Below, piece after piece: positions 27,240-35,722 of a stretch of DNA of 64,000 bases. The notes under the pieces are model-generated. The model saw only the letters and a list, made by a program, of their open reading frames with translations, was not told the DNA's origin and made no database searches. Every line of letters begins with the position of its first letter. The first letter of the stretch is position 1. The DNA is from Niabella agricola (GTDB lineage Bacteria; Bacteroidota; Bacteroidia; Chitinophagales; Chitinophagaceae): positions 1,426,001 through 1,490,000 of the forward strand of contig NZ_JAJHIZ010000003.1 of assembly GCF_021538615.1 (NCBI RefSeq). Reading direction: 5' to 3'. The position numbers and the translations under genes were made by a program.

Positions 27240-27424
27240 GCTTCTTCCAGCCAGGGGGGATGCCGGCAACCCGTATGCCCTGTCTGCTTGCATATTAAAG
27301 GCCTGGGGTATGGTCATAACGGCGCTATGGCAGGCTACCGCTCGACGATGGCTTATGCCCTGCCACGGCTGTATCCGTCGTTGTGTTGTTACGGTACGGG
27401 CCTGCGCATTATGGACCGGTTTGA
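27240..27424 (+). pseudogene. Relic of a serine beta-lactamase-like hydrolase (C-terminal part, frameshifted)
   Basis: Reading from 27300 gives GLGYGHNGAMAGYRSTMAYA, which matches the HxG region of class C beta-lactamase/D-Ala-D-Ala carboxypeptidase-like hydrolases (typically YGHNGxMPGYRS). The next strand, ATAVSVVVLLRYGPAH, continues in a different frame from 27359 until TGA at 27422-27424, so at least one frameshift is present. The upstream half and the SxxK motif are missing. The surrounding stretch to 27565 shows no other gene. Confidence 0.45.
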
Positions 27425-27565
27425 ACACGGTCCCAAAGCACTGAGCAAGGCCGGTATAGCAGCCAGCCCGGCGCTGGACTATCCCGGCAAATAAGAGATC
27501 TAATATAAAGCAAGCCTGGCACCAGAACAACCGGGCCAGGCTTTACCACAACCAACACCTACAAC

Positions 27566-28198
27566 TTAATTTAACTCAGTTATGAATTGCGCTTTATGCT
27601 TCCTGACTTTCTTCAGGTTGACCAACCAGTCTTTTTCTTTGTCCCGGTACCCTAAAGCCATGATCACAGCGCTCCGCAATCCTTTTTGTTTTAACCCCAA
27701 TAACGCATCCAGCTGTTCGGGATCAAAGCCTTCCATGGGTGTACCATCAATACCTTCTGCAGCCGCCGCAACAACCGTTACGCCTAATGAAAGATAGGCC
27801 TGCCGGGCCGCATGCGCATATCCCTGGTCTTTATCCATGCCCGCGAATTTGCTCAGCAACGATTGCCGTTGCCGTTCCAACCGTTCCGGATCACCGCCTC
27901 TTTCTGCAGCTGTATGTGCAATAAATTCGTTGATGCGTTCAGGAGTGTACTGGTCCCAGGCGGCAAATACCAAAAGATGCGAACAGCCTGTGATCTGTGG
28001 CTGATTGAACGCCGCCGGAAGGATCTTTTCTTTCAGTTCCGGGCTGCTGATTACAATAATTTCAAAGGGTTGCAGCCCATTAGAAGAGGGCGCCAGCCGG
28101 GCGGCTTCCAAAATCCGGTCCATTTGTTCCTGCGGGATCTTCTTCCCGTTCATGGCCTTGGCCGCATAGCGCCAGTTGAGCTGCTCAATAATTTTCAT
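27566..28198 (-). CDS. NfsB-type NAD(P)H-dependent nitroreductase
   Basis: The 210-residue length and motifs are typical of FMN-dependent nitroreductases: NWRYAAKAMNGKKI, ILEAARLAPSSNGLQPFEI (FMN phosphate binding), AAEGIDGTPMEGFDP and SAVIMALGYRDKEKDW. It should reduce nitro-aromatics or quinones with NAD(P)H as a homodimer in the cytoplasm. It is a single gene between the hydrolase relic and YceI, 57 bp from the YceI stop. Physiological substrate unknown. Confidence 0.92.
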   Translation of the reverse strand: MKIIEQLNWRYAAKAMNGKKIPQEQMDRILEAARLAPSSNGLQPFEIIVISSPELKEKILPAAFNQPQITGCSHLLVFAAWDQYTPERINEFIAHTAAERGGDPERLERQRQSLLSKFAGMDKDQGYAHAARQAYLSLGVTVVAAAAEGIDGTPMEGFDPEQLDALLGLKQKGLRSAVIMALGYRDKEKDWLVNLKKVRKHKAQFITELN

Positions 28199-28255
28199 AA
28201 TACCTGCTGTTATTTGAACCTGATAAAAAAATCGATATCGTCCCCTGTGTCGCTG

Positions 28256-28828
28256 CTATTTTTGGGGCTGCAGTTCCAGGAAAATGGTCACATCCACATC
28301 TTTGGCAACGGCCTGCCCTGTTGGATCAAACGGTATATGATAGTCAAACCGGTTGATCTTTATCGTTGTCTGAAAACCGATCACATCCTTTCCCATCTGG
28401 TTTTTCGTACGCCCGCCATAAATAGCTTCCAGCACAACCGGCTTTGTTACATCCTTGATGGTCAGATTGCCCTTTAGCAGGTACCTGTTGCCGGACTTCT
28501 TTTTAAAGCCGGTACTCACAAATTTCATTTCGGGAAACTTCTCCACTTCAAAAAAATCCGCCGTTTTCAGGTGCTTATCGCGAGGAGCCACACCGGTATT
28601 AATGCTGGCGGTGGCTACCGTAAAACGAATCTTTGCATCAGAGAAATCGGCTTTTGAAGTTTCCAGTGTTCCCTGGAACTGATCAAACTTTCCGGTAACA
28701 AAACTGATCCCCATATGCTTGATGGTAAAGTTGATGGACGAATGCATGGGATCTGCCGACCAGGTGGTTTGCGCAAATAGCTGAATACTGAAGATTGAAA
28801 CCGCGAGGAATAAAAAAACTTTTTTCAT
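28256..28828 (-). CDS. YceI family periplasmic lipocalin-like protein
   Basis: Start set at MKKVFLFLAVSIFSIQLFA, a clear signal peptide; a longer frame to 28912 would hide it. The mature 170-residue domain has the YceI marks WSADPMHSSINFTIKHMGIS, GKFDQFQGTLETS, DKHLKTADFFEVEKFPEM and FDYHIPFDPTGQAVAKDV. YceI-fold proteins bind long isoprenoids such as polyprenyl quinones in a beta-barrel. The role in this organism is unknown; many homologues are stress- or acid-induced. The gene is probably monocistronic. Confidence 0.92.
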   Translation of the reverse strand: MKKVFLFLAVSIFSIQLFAQTTWSADPMHSSINFTIKHMGISFVTGKFDQFQGTLETSKADFSDAKIRFTVATASINTGVAPRDKHLKTADFFEVEKFPEMKFVSTGFKKKSGNRYLLKGNLTIKDVTKPVVLEAIYGGRTKNQMGKDVIGFQTTIKINRFDYHIPFDPTGQAVAKDVDVTIFLELQPQK

Positions 28829-28961
28829 TTGTTTATAATTTTTTAAGAACATATACAGCGTTACAAATGCCGGTGCAAAGCTGCCGCAATGTTGTTCCTC
28901 AAAAAATAACATAGATTAAGTTTATCCGGATTTTTCATTTCTGTAACAAACGGACGGCTGA

Positions 28962-29003
28962 GAATTGAGAGTTGGGAATTCAGAATCGAGTATCCAGGAT
29001 CTA
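28962..29003. repeat. Heptad-periodic intergenic tract (copy 1)
   Basis: Six consecutive 7-mers of the GAATTGA type (GAATTGA GAGTTGG, then GAATTCA, GAATCGA, GTATCCA, GGATCTA) precede the 82-bp array. Similar tracts are at 32760, 34685, 35182 and 46128. No coding potential. Confidence 0.6.
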
Positions 29004-29028
29004 AATATTAAATACCAGCATCTGTTTC

Positions 29029-29656
29029 GTTTATCAGCGTGAATCTGCGGTCTATTTTTCCCGCGGATCGCCGCAGAGTTGTCAGTCGTTTCCCACAGAA
29101 GCCCTCCACATTTCATCAGCGCGAATCTGCGGGCTATTTTTCCCGCCGATCGCCGCAGATCTTTCAGCCGTTTCCCACAGAAGCCCTCCACATTTCATCA
29201 GCGTAAATCTGCGGGTTATCTTCCCTGCGGATCGCCATAGAGTTGTCAGTCGTTTCCCACAGAAGCCCTCCGCATTTCATCAGCGTAAATCTGCGGGCTA
29301 TTTTCCCCGCCGATCGCCGCAGATCTTTCAGCCGTTTCCCACAGAAGCCCTCCGCATTTCATCAGCGCGAATCTGCGGGCTATTTTTCCCGCCGATCGCC
29401 GCAGATCTTTCAGCCGTTTCCCACAGAAGCCCTCCACATTTCATCAGCGTAAATCTGCGGGTTATCCTCCCTGCGGATCGCCATAGAGTTGTCAGTCGTT
29501 TCCCACAGAAGCCCTCCACATTTCATCAGCTTAAATCTGCGGGCTATCCTCCCTGCGGATCGCCATAGAGTTGTCAGTCGTTTCCCACAGAAGCCCTCCA
29601 CATTTCATCAGCGCGAATCTGCGGGCTATCCTCCCTGCGGATTGCCGCAGATCTTT
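29029..29656. repeat. Tandem array of about eight 82-bp units
   Basis: Units begin at 29029, 29111, 29193, 29275, 29357, 29439, 29521 and 29603, exactly 82 bp apart; the last is cut at about 29656. Each carries TTTCATCAGCG, a variable middle and TTTCCCACAGAAGCCCTCC. Two middle types alternate: type A has the inverted pair ATCTGCGG/CCGCAGAT, type B replaces the second arm by CCATAGAGTTG. Units at 29111 and 29357 are identical. Because 82 is not a multiple of 3, each unit is read in a different frame, so the short open frames here are not genes. The array fills the gap between yceI and lipA. Confidence 0.95.
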
Positions 29657-29673
29657 ACACTGCCATATAACAA

Positions 29674-29704
29674 AAGGCCGCCCGGATCAATGCGGGCGGC
29701 CCTG
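29674..29704 (-). terminator. Intrinsic terminator of lipA
   Basis: GGCCGCCCG and CGGGCGGCC form a strong GC stem with a short loop at 29677-29703. On the minus strand the stem is followed by TTTTG, 24 bp after the lipA stop. Confidence 0.8.
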
Positions 29705-29727
29705 GATCTAAATAATTTATAAAACGG

Positions 29728-30639
29728 CTATCCCACCATTCGCTTGCTTTCCTCCCACTGGATCCGGCCCAGCCCGGGATGTACATGCCGGTCGCTGTGA
29801 TAGGAAGAGCGCACCAGGGGGCCGCTTTCTACATAATCCAATCCCATTTCATAACCGGCATCTTTATAAAAGGCAAATTCATCAGGATGCACAAAACGTT
29901 GCACCGGCAGGTGTTTGGGTGTAGGCTGCAGGTACTGCCCAATGGTCACCACATCGCAGCCGTTATCTTTCAGGTTCCGCAGGGTTTGCAGCACTTCTTC
30001 CCGGGTTTCACCCAGCCCCAGCATGATGCCGCTCTTCGTACGCGCACCGCCTTCTTTCAGGGCACGGATCACTTCCATGCTGCGCCAGTACTTAGCCTGG
30101 ATGCGCACCTGCTTGGTCAGCCGCTCCACGGTTTCAATATTGTGCGAAATCACTTCCGGGGCCGCTTCCATCACGGTCTGGATATCTTCTTTTTTTCCTT
30201 TAAAATCGGGAATCAGGGTTTCCAGGGTTGTTCCCGGGTTCAGCGCTTTTACCGCGCGGATGGTATTGAACCAGATGGAGGCGCCTCCGTCCTTCAGTTC
30301 ATCCCGGTCTACCGATGTGATCACCGCATGTTTTACCTTCATCAGGTAAATAGCTTCCGCCACACGCTGGGGTTCATCATAATCCACCGCCTCCGGGCGA
30401 CCAGTGGCCACGGCGCAAAATCCGCAGCTGCGGGTACAGATATTTCCCAGGATCATAAAGGTGGCGGTTCCCTCTCCCCAGCACTCGCCCATATTCGGAC
30501 AGTTGCCGCTTTCGCAGATGGTATGTAATTTATGCTGGTCCACCAGGCCGCGCACATGCTTATAGCTTTCGCCAATGGGCAGTTTCACCCGCAGCCAGTC
30601 AGGCTTCTTTATCTTCGTTGTTACCGGTAATTCGATCAT
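29728..30639 (-). CDS. lipA: Lipoyl synthase
   Basis: Radical-SAM enzyme that inserts two sulfurs into octanoyl groups on the E2/H proteins of 2-oxoacid dehydrogenases and the glycine cleavage system. All cluster ligands are visible: auxiliary cluster [13 protein letters not shown] (three Cys) and radical-[11 protein letters not shown], followed by [13 protein letters not shown]. The C-terminal SSYHSDRHV holds the conserved Ser ligand. At 303 residues it has the normal length. It has its own terminator and is apparently monocistronic; no lipB lies next to it. Confidence 0.97.
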   Translation of the reverse strand: MIELPVTTKIKKPDWLRVKLPIGESYKHVRGLVDQHKLHTICESGNCPNMGECWGEGTATFMILGNICTRSCGFCAVATGRPEAVDYDEPQRVAEAIYLMKVKHAVITSVDRDELKDGGASIWFNTIRAVKALNPGTTLETLIPDFKGKKEDIQTVMEAAPEVISHNIETVERLTKQVRIQAKYWRSMEVIRALKEGGARTKSGIMLGLGETREEVLQTLRNLKDNGCDVVTIGQYLQPTPKHLPVQRFVHPDEFAFYKDAGYEMGLDYVESGPLVRSSYHSDRHVHPGLGRIQWEESKRMVG

Positions 30640-31185
30640 GACGCGAAAATACTATAATTTATGCTCACTATTTTTCATTTGGGGCTGTGGGCTTCAGAAC
30701 AGGTCCCAGCCGCAGTTCCCGCTGCTCCGGGCTGCGGCCCCGGCCTCACCCGGGGCTAAACCCTGCACATCGGGCAGCCCATCTACTAACAACAGGTAGC
30801 AACGATTTGTTCACCAGCAGATACCCGATCAGGAAAACGCCCCTGAACGCACTAAAAAGTAGCATCCGCCATGTCAAACGCATCCGGACCAGGAGCTGTA
30901 CGGGTGTTTCAGCATTTAGAAACTGTGCGCGCAAACCCGCCGGCAGAAAGTCCGGCTCTACGCCAAATCTGAACACGATTGGCTAAATTTGTAAAAAGCA
31001 TGATCGTATGCAAACAACCAGACAAGTACCAGCGCTAACAGGTAACGGAACAAAATAATAAGACATTTCCCGCGATGTGCCGTTTACAGCAGACCCATAT
31101 GTTACCCTTGTTCGTTGACACTCAACGGTTTTCCCTGCAAATAAACAAACTGTTGTTTCAATATTAAAAACCATAACACGCAAAA
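30640..31185. other. 546-bp gap with no convincing gene
   Basis: The part at 30700-30790 is GC-rich (CCCCGGCC, CCCGGGGC words) and resembles degraded repeat DNA. A 76-codon minus-strand frame (30746-30976, GTG start, one hydrophobic stretch) exists but has no recognisable family and many Arg residues. The 3' part contains the promoter region of the exported protein at 31186. Confidence 0.5.
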
Positions 31186-32211
31186 ATGAGGCACTATGCT
31201 GTTTTTTTAATCCTGCTGCTTATTCCGGTTCATCTCCATGGGCAACAACGAAAACACCCCAAGCCGCTTCAATCAAAAGGCGCTTATTTACATATTGCTA
31301 CAGGAATGACCTTTCCGGAACAAATTGAAACGGTACCAAGAAAAAGCATTTATTCGCTCACAAAACAAGACGACAATATTGAAGTAATGTATGAAACTCC
31401 ATCCAGCATATCCATAGCCATTCAAATATATCCGGCTGGAGACGGAGCCGAAGGGCGGCTAAGAAATGAATATTTAAAAGCCCTCCAAACAATTTCAACG
31501 AATACCACACGAACCATTGGTTTCGACCAGGGCCCGATCCGGAGAAAGGGTCCTCAATATATTTGTAACGGATTCAAAGCACGCTACGGTGCAAAAGGCG
31601 AATATAAAAACAATCAGGTCATTTTATATGAATGCGGTGCCTGGTTCTTAAAAATACGGCTTGGATCAACAGGTTTGAATGACAGCAGTATAGCAGCTTT
31701 GGAGCAACGGATCCTGGACTGTTATGACCCTACTTCACTGACGGCACTAAAACCACTGCCCGCAAAGTCAGAATTTCTTGTAGCGCCGGGATTGGGTAAA
31801 GACAGGGAGCGAGCTCAGTATATTCTTAAAAGCGGACTCAAAAAGCTGGAATGGGTCAACACCCATATTCCTGAAAATGAACGGGCCTCCGGTTTTCCTG
31901 ATTTATACCTGGCCATGCACCTTGCAGCTTTAAAGGAATTGGAAGCATGTGAAAATGAAGATTTCAGTGCCGACAATAATATTGCAATGTTCATTAGTAC
32001 TATCAATCAGGTAGCAAGGGCTGGCTATCTCCCGGAGTTCTTAATGAAACAATATAATATGGTGATGATTGTGCCGGAAAACATGACGTTTAATTTTGAA
32101 GGATTTGCGAAATGGCAGAAAACGCGCAATATTTATGTAGACATGCAAAAACGCTACTACCTGATCGTATTCAAGCATCCTGACAAAAAAGATACGGATC
32201 TCAACCAGTAA
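31186..32211 (+). CDS. Exported protein of unknown function
   Basis: 341 residues with a signal peptide (YAVFLILLLIPVHLHGQQ). The mature protein is mixed alpha/beta without a motif I recognise. The first half has beta-strands around SISIAIQIYPAGDG and LYECGAWFLKIRLGS. The second half is helical around YLAMHLAALKELEACENED, then MFISTINQVARAGYLPEFL and a basic region near the end. There is no lipobox. It stands alone on the plus strand between lipA and the OsmC gene, so context gives no functional hint. Coding is well supported by length, signal peptide and composition. Confidence 0.75.
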   Translation: MRHYAVFLILLLIPVHLHGQQRKHPKPLQSKGAYLHIATGMTFPEQIETVPRKSIYSLTKQDDNIEVMYETPSSISIAIQIYPAGDGAEGRLRNEYLKALQTISTNTTRTIGFDQGPIRRKGPQYICNGFKARYGAKGEYKNNQVILYECGAWFLKIRLGSTGLNDSSIAALEQRILDCYDPTSLTALKPLPAKSEFLVAPGLGKDRERAQYILKSGLKKLEWVNTHIPENERASGFPDLYLAMHLAALKELEACENEDFSADNNIAMFISTINQVARAGYLPEFLMKQYNMVMIVPENMTFNFEGFAKWQKTRNIYVDMQKRYYLIVFKHPDKKDTDLNQ

Positions 32212-32311
32212 TACTGCGGCACAACGAGCCCTTTCCATAAATTATTCGTCGCTGGGTGCAACTTGTAGTCGCACCTGCCCATTTTATCGCCTCCGGCGAT
32301 CTCAAAAAAAC

Positions 32312-32319
32312 TATCTTTA
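32312..32319 (+). promoter_or_regulatory. -7 promoter box of the OsmC gene
   Basis: TATCTTTA lies 19 bp before the ATG at 32339 and matches the Bacteroidota TAnnTTTG box in seven of eight positions. An ATCGCC/GGCGAT inverted repeat (32286-32300) sits just upstream. Confidence 0.5.
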
Positions 32320-32338
32320 CGCATTAAATAAATAAACA

Positions 32339-32752
32339 ATGACTTCAGAAGTTCTATACAATGGAGACCTGCGCACTACCTGCACCCACTTAAAAAGCGG
32401 ATCGCATTTTGAAACAGATGCGCCTACCGATAACAACGGGAAAGGCGAACGGTTTTCCCCCACAGACCTGCTGGCTACCAGCCTGGCGGCCTGTATGATC
32501 ACCGTGATGGGCATCAAGGCCCGTACCATGGATTTTGACCTGGATGATGTAAAAATTGAAGTACTGAAAAAGATGGCGGCCGACCCCCGGCGGGTAAGCG
32601 GTATCGATCTGAAAGTACATATTCCCGGGAACCTGGCCGTGATCGATGCCAAAACCATCGATATCCTGAAACGCACTGGTTATACCTGCCCCGTGGCTAA
32701 AAGCCTGCATCCGGATATTGAAATAAATATCGACTGGGGCGCCTGGGCCTGA
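32339..32752 (+). CDS. OsmC family peroxiredoxin-like protein
   Basis: 137 residues with both redox Cys of the OsmC/Ohr fold: one in LAACMITVMGIKAR and one in GYTCPVAKSLHPD. FSPTDLLATSLAACM is the usual motif around the first Cys. Members reduce organic hydroperoxides with lipoylated or thiol partners. The lipoyl synthase gene is 1.7 kb upstream on the other strand, but no operon link exists. OsmC and YhfA-type subgroups cannot be separated with confidence from sequence alone. Confidence 0.92.
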   Translation: MTSEVLYNGDLRTTCTHLKSGSHFETDAPTDNNGKGERFSPTDLLATSLAACMITVMGIKARTMDFDLDDVKIEVLKKMAADPRRVSGIDLKVHIPGNLAVIDAKTIDILKRTGYTCPVAKSLHPDIEINIDWGAWA

Positions 32753-32759
32753 GGAAGGA

Positions 32760-32794
32760 GATTCCAGATTTGAGACTTGAGATTTGAGATGCGG
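32760..32794. repeat. Heptad-periodic intergenic tract (copy 2)
   Basis: GATTCCA, GATTTGA, GACTTGA, GATTTGA and GATGCGG follow one another without spacing, beginning 8 bp after the OsmC stop. Confidence 0.6.
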
Positions 32795-32881
32795 AACCGG
32801 GGCCTAAGGATCCATCAGCTTTTTAGATCCGCTTATAGTCTGCATCCTGCTGCTTTTATTTTCCAGCGATTGACCAGGTAA

Positions 32882-33727
32882 ATGAAAACGATTCAAAGAC
32901 TTTTTCTCTTTCTTTTTGCGATCCTGGTGATTCATAAATGTCCGGCGCAACAAGATCAGCCGGCATTTAAGGTCATTGCCTTTTTTACGGCCCGGAATGA
33001 CCCGGCACATATCAGTTTTGTGCACGAGGCCAACAAGTGGTTCCCGGCAATGGCCTTGAAATATCATTTCCGGTATGATTCCACCAACAACTGGAATAAC
33101 CTCAATGATACGTTTCTTGCCCGGTATCAGGTTGTACTCTTCCTGGATACCCGGCCGGAACAGCCGGAGCAACGAAAAGCATTTGAAGCCTACATGCGGC
33201 GGGGAGGTGGCTGGATGGGTTTTCATTTTGCAGCATTTGCCCTGCCGGGATCGGCTGTTCCCGATAACTGGCCCTGGTACCACAACCAGTTCCTGGGCTC
33301 GGGCAACTATGTAAGCAATACCTGGCGCCCGACTGCTGCCGTTTTAAAAACAGAATTTAAAAAAAATCCCGTGTTGAAAGGGATGCCTTCGGTATTCCGC
33401 TCGGCACCGAATGAATGGTACCGCTGGCAATACGACCTGCGGAAAAACCCGGATATTGATATCCTCCTGTCCATCGATTCCAGCAGCTTCCCGCTGGGTA
33501 CGGGGCCCAAACTCCAGGAGATATGGCACAGCGGGTATTACCCGGTGGTATGGAGTAATAACAAATACCGTATGGTGTATTTCAACATGGGCCATAATGA
33601 TATCGATTATGAGCACCATACCAACCGGGAACTATCCTTTACGTTTGTCAATCCTGTACAAAACCAGCTGGTGCTGAATACGCTGCTTTGGCTGGGTAAT
33701 GGTGTAAGAAACCCGCCAAAGAACTAA
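32882..33727 (+). CDS. ThuA-like domain protein, exported
   Basis: 281 residues with a signal peptide (MKTIQRLFLFLFAILVIHKC). The mature protein has the class I glutamine-amidotransferase-like ThuA fold: FKVIAFFTARNDPAHISFV, YQVVLFLDTRPEQPEQ, RRGGGWMGFHFAAFA and, near the end, VWSNNKYRMVYFNMGHND. The amidotransferase Cys is not retained, as is usual for ThuA. Many members are linked to sugar or sugar-acid metabolism. It could be a lipoprotein because a Cys follows the hydrophobic segment (VIHKC), though the lipobox is poor. Role unknown. Confidence 0.85.
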   Translation: MKTIQRLFLFLFAILVIHKCPAQQDQPAFKVIAFFTARNDPAHISFVHEANKWFPAMALKYHFRYDSTNNWNNLNDTFLARYQVVLFLDTRPEQPEQRKAFEAYMRRGGGWMGFHFAAFALPGSAVPDNWPWYHNQFLGSGNYVSNTWRPTAAVLKTEFKKNPVLKGMPSVFRSAPNEWYRWQYDLRKNPDIDILLSIDSSSFPLGTGPKLQEIWHSGYYPVVWSNNKYRMVYFNMGHNDIDYEHHTNRELSFTFVNPVQNQLVLNTLLWLGNGVRNPPKN

Positions 33728-33757
33728 TTTTTTCCCGCAACATTTCATCTCCGGGTA

Positions 33758-34110
33758 TTTTTCCCGCGGATTTACGCAGATATTCTCCGCTGATTTCCGC
33801 GAATCTTTGCCCTGGTTCAGATCACCATTGCGGCGTTTTTATCCGTGTCATCTGCGGGCTGTTTTCCCGCTGATCGTGCAAATATTTGCTCTATTTCAGA
33901 TCCAGCATTGCGATGTTTCATCCGCGTCATCTACAGGCTGTTTTCCCGCTGATCGCACAGATATTCTCCGCTGATTTCCGCGAATCTTTGCCCTGGTTCA
34001 GATCACCATTGCGGCGCTTTTATCCGCGTCATCCGCGGGCATCTTTCCCGCTGATTGCGCAGATATTCTCCGCTGATTTCCGCAGATACGTTCCTGATCC
34101 CATCTGCAGG
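33758..34110. repeat. Imperfect array of 79- and 103-bp units related to the 82-bp array
   Basis: TTTTCCCGC(G/T)GAT-type units begin near 33759, 33862, 33941 and 34043, spaced about 103, 79 and 102 bp. The long units contain the extra block ATTCTCCGCTGATTTCCGCG plus the adjoining GAATCTTTGCCCTGG. The core ATCTGCGGGCT, then TTTTCCCGC and GATCG, is shared with the array at 29029. It fills the gap between the ThuA-like and DinB genes. No gene is seen in it. Confidence 0.85.
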
Positions 34111-34125
34111 AAACCAACACAGAAA

Positions 34126-34647
34126 TTAATACGGGATGCTTTCGTCCACATCGTATTTCATCCCGGGGTAATCCAGTATGCGGCGCATCAGGCCGATCTG
34201 ACCAAACAGGTAGTCTTCACGCCCGATACACATCCCTACCATATTCAATTTATTTTCTTCAACAAACCCAACGCCCATCCCAAAAGGATATGCTTCGTTT
34301 AACTCCGCGTCGGTTACGGTTTGCAATTTCTGAAAAAGCAGGGGCGATATTTTATGCCATTCTTCTTTTAGCGCGGCAAGGGTTGGGTAGGTGGCCGTTG
34401 CATCCAACGCTTTCGCATCCTTAAAAAGCGCTTCATTCGGATCCTTATCGGCAATCCCAAGGATATTGGCCAGCCAATACCGGCAATTGACCAAATTACC
34501 AGCCATCCATACGATATGATTGGTACGGTCTTCAACCCGCTTCAATGCATCGGCTTCATTGATTCCCGCAATGGCGTTATTAAACTGTTGTGTATGCATC
34601 CGGTAAGCTGGAATAATCAGCTGTAACCGGCTAACGGTAGTTTCCAT
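34126..34647 (-). CDS. DinB-like four-helix protein
   Basis: 173 residues. The fold is the DinB/YfiT helical bundle: RTNHIVWMAGNLVNCRYWLA carries the first metal-binding His position, and GREDYLFGQIGLMRRI matches the C-terminal helix. The usual second and third His are less clear (Asp/Glu in ECGREDY position), so metal binding is uncertain. DinB-type proteins include thiol-dependent transferases and many uncharacterised stress proteins. It is the downstream end of a minus-strand cluster of small proteins (VOC, SRPBCC, VOC, DUF1801, HhH, DinB). Confidence 0.75.
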   Translation of the reverse strand: METTVSRLQLIIPAYRMHTQQFNNAIAGINEADALKRVEDRTNHIVWMAGNLVNCRYWLANILGIADKDPNEALFKDAKALDATATYPTLAALKEEWHKISPLLFQKLQTVTDAELNEAYPFGMGVGFVEENKLNMVGMCIGREDYLFGQIGLMRRILDYPGMKYDVDESIPY

Positions 34648-34684
34648 TTTTTCTTTTTTTAAAATTAAAGGACCAGGTCGGGTG

Positions 34685-34712
34685 GCTTTCAGCTTTCAGC
34701 ATTTAGCATTCA
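34685..34712. repeat. Heptad-periodic intergenic tract (copy 3)
   Basis: CTTTCAG CTTTCAG, then CATTTAG and CATTCAG: four 7-mers in phase between the DinB and VOC genes, resembling the other tracts in period but not in sequence. Confidence 0.5.
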
Positions 34713-34728
34713 GCTGATCACTCTGTTT

Positions 34729-35163
34729 TTATTGATTGGCCTGGCGGGAAGAATAGTTGATCATCCAGTATACACCAAACTGATCCTGCAAGCTTCCGAA
34801 ATAATCGCCCCAGAACTGGTCTGCCATCGGCATTTCAATCTTTCCTCCCTGGGATAAGGCACCAAACAAACGATCGGCTTCTTCCCGGCTTTCGGGGAAA
34901 ATGGAAATATAATTGTTATTGCCTACCGTTAGCTTGTGCCCCATGGAAGGAACGATGTCTGAGGCCATCAGCAGATCGCCGCCAACAGGAAGCGCTACGT
35001 GCATCACCCGCCTTTTCTCATCTTCCGGCAGGTTTTCAGTACCCGGGGCATCGCTCATGCGCATAATGCCTCCCACGAACTCGCCTCCAAAAACAGATTT
35101 GTAGAAAAGGAATGCGGCTTCGGCCTGGCCATCAAAATTTAAGTAAGGATTTAATTTTGCCAT
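34729..35163 (-). CDS. PhnB-type VOC family protein
   Basis: 144 residues with the PhnB-like glyoxalase/VOC signatures: LNPYLNFDGQAEAAFLFYKS, FGGEF, HVALPVGGDLLMASD, NNYISIFPESREEADRLF and DQFWGDYFGSLQDQFGVYWM. Proteins of this type are encoded widely in Bacteroidota; no reaction has been established for most. The gene is 81 bp after the SRPBCC gene in the same direction, and the two are often paired. Confidence 0.9.
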   Translation of the reverse strand: MAKLNPYLNFDGQAEAAFLFYKSVFGGEFVGGIMRMSDAPGTENLPEDEKRRVMHVALPVGGDLLMASDIVPSMGHKLTVGNNNYISIFPESREEADRLFGALSQGGKIEMPMADQFWGDYFGSLQDQFGVYWMINYSSRQANQ

Positions 35164-35181
35164 TGTATTTTGTTTTATTGA

Positions 35182-35230
35182 GATTTTAGATTTGAGAATC
35201 GAGAATTCAGATTTGAGATTTGAGCATTTG
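35182..35230. repeat. Heptad-periodic intergenic tract (copy 4)
   Basis: Seven 7-mers in phase: GATTTTA, GATTTGA, GAATCGA, GAATTCA, GATTTGA, GATTTGA, GCATTTG. This is the clearest of the five tracts. Confidence 0.65.
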
Positions 35231-35244
35231 GAAATTGGTGTCGG

Positions 35245-35682
35245 CTACTGTTCGGCCAGTGCTTTTACTGTTTCCAGCCCTTTGGTAAATCCATTGTCCA
35301 TCATTTCCTTGTACTTCGGATCGACGTCCACCAATACCTCGAGCGTGGTACCGCCGCCTTCTTCCCTCAGGTAGTACCGCTCCAGGAAGCCGGCCCATTC
35401 TTTTACCGCTTCACTGGTGGTATCTTCCACGCCGTTTTCTATGGAACCAAGATGTTCAAACACCAGTTCCTCCGGCGCCTGGATGCGGCGGATGGTACTC
35501 ACCATTCCGTTTCCTTTTCCATCCAGGAAACGAGTACGCCCTCCTTCTTTCCAGTCAGATTCCATAGTAGAACCGGGCGCAAAAGCGGCCGTCCATTGCC
35601 GGTAGGTATCGTTATTCCAGAGTATGTCCCACACTTTTTGTGCAGGCGCATGGATTTGTTGTTTATACGAATAGGTTTCCAT
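35245..35682 (-). CDS. SRPBCC (START/Bet v1-like, AHSA1-type) protein
   Basis: 145 residues. The helix-grip fold is suggested by METYSYKQQIHAPAQKVWDI, WKEGGRTRFLDGKGNGMVST, APEELVFEHLG and a long C-terminal helix (DPKYKEMMDNGFTKGLETV). The family binds hydrophobic ligands in a deep cavity, and several stand-alone bacterial members are linked with ArsR regulators, but none is present here. It lies between the two VOC genes. Ligand unknown. Confidence 0.88.
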   Translation of the reverse strand: METYSYKQQIHAPAQKVWDILWNNDTYRQWTAAFAPGSTMESDWKEGGRTRFLDGKGNGMVSTIRRIQAPEELVFEHLGSIENGVEDTTSEAVKEWAGFLERYYLREEGGGTTLEVLVDVDPKYKEMMDNGFTKGLETVKALAEQ

Positions 35683-35722
35683 ATTTTTTTGATTAAAATA
35701 TTATGAACCGGGGTTTAACGGA

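Noticed and set aside
29029..29656. CRISPR array
   Set aside because: The units are contiguous and similar over all 82 bp, without unique spacers, and no cas gene is present.
29243..29722. Several overlapping 63- to 77-codon frames in the 82-bp array, such as MEGFCGKRLKDLRRSAGK
   Set aside because: They are the same repeat unit read in shifting frames because 82 is not a multiple of three; there is no start-site context or protein family.
30746..30976. 76-codon minus-strand frame with a hydrophobic stretch
   Set aside because: GTG start, Arg-rich, no family recognised, and it lies in GC-rich repeat-like DNA; left as part of an unexplained gap.
32286..32300. ATCGCC/GGCGAT hairpin as terminator
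   Set aside because: On neither strand is the stem followed by a run of T; it is better seen as part of the OsmC promoter region.
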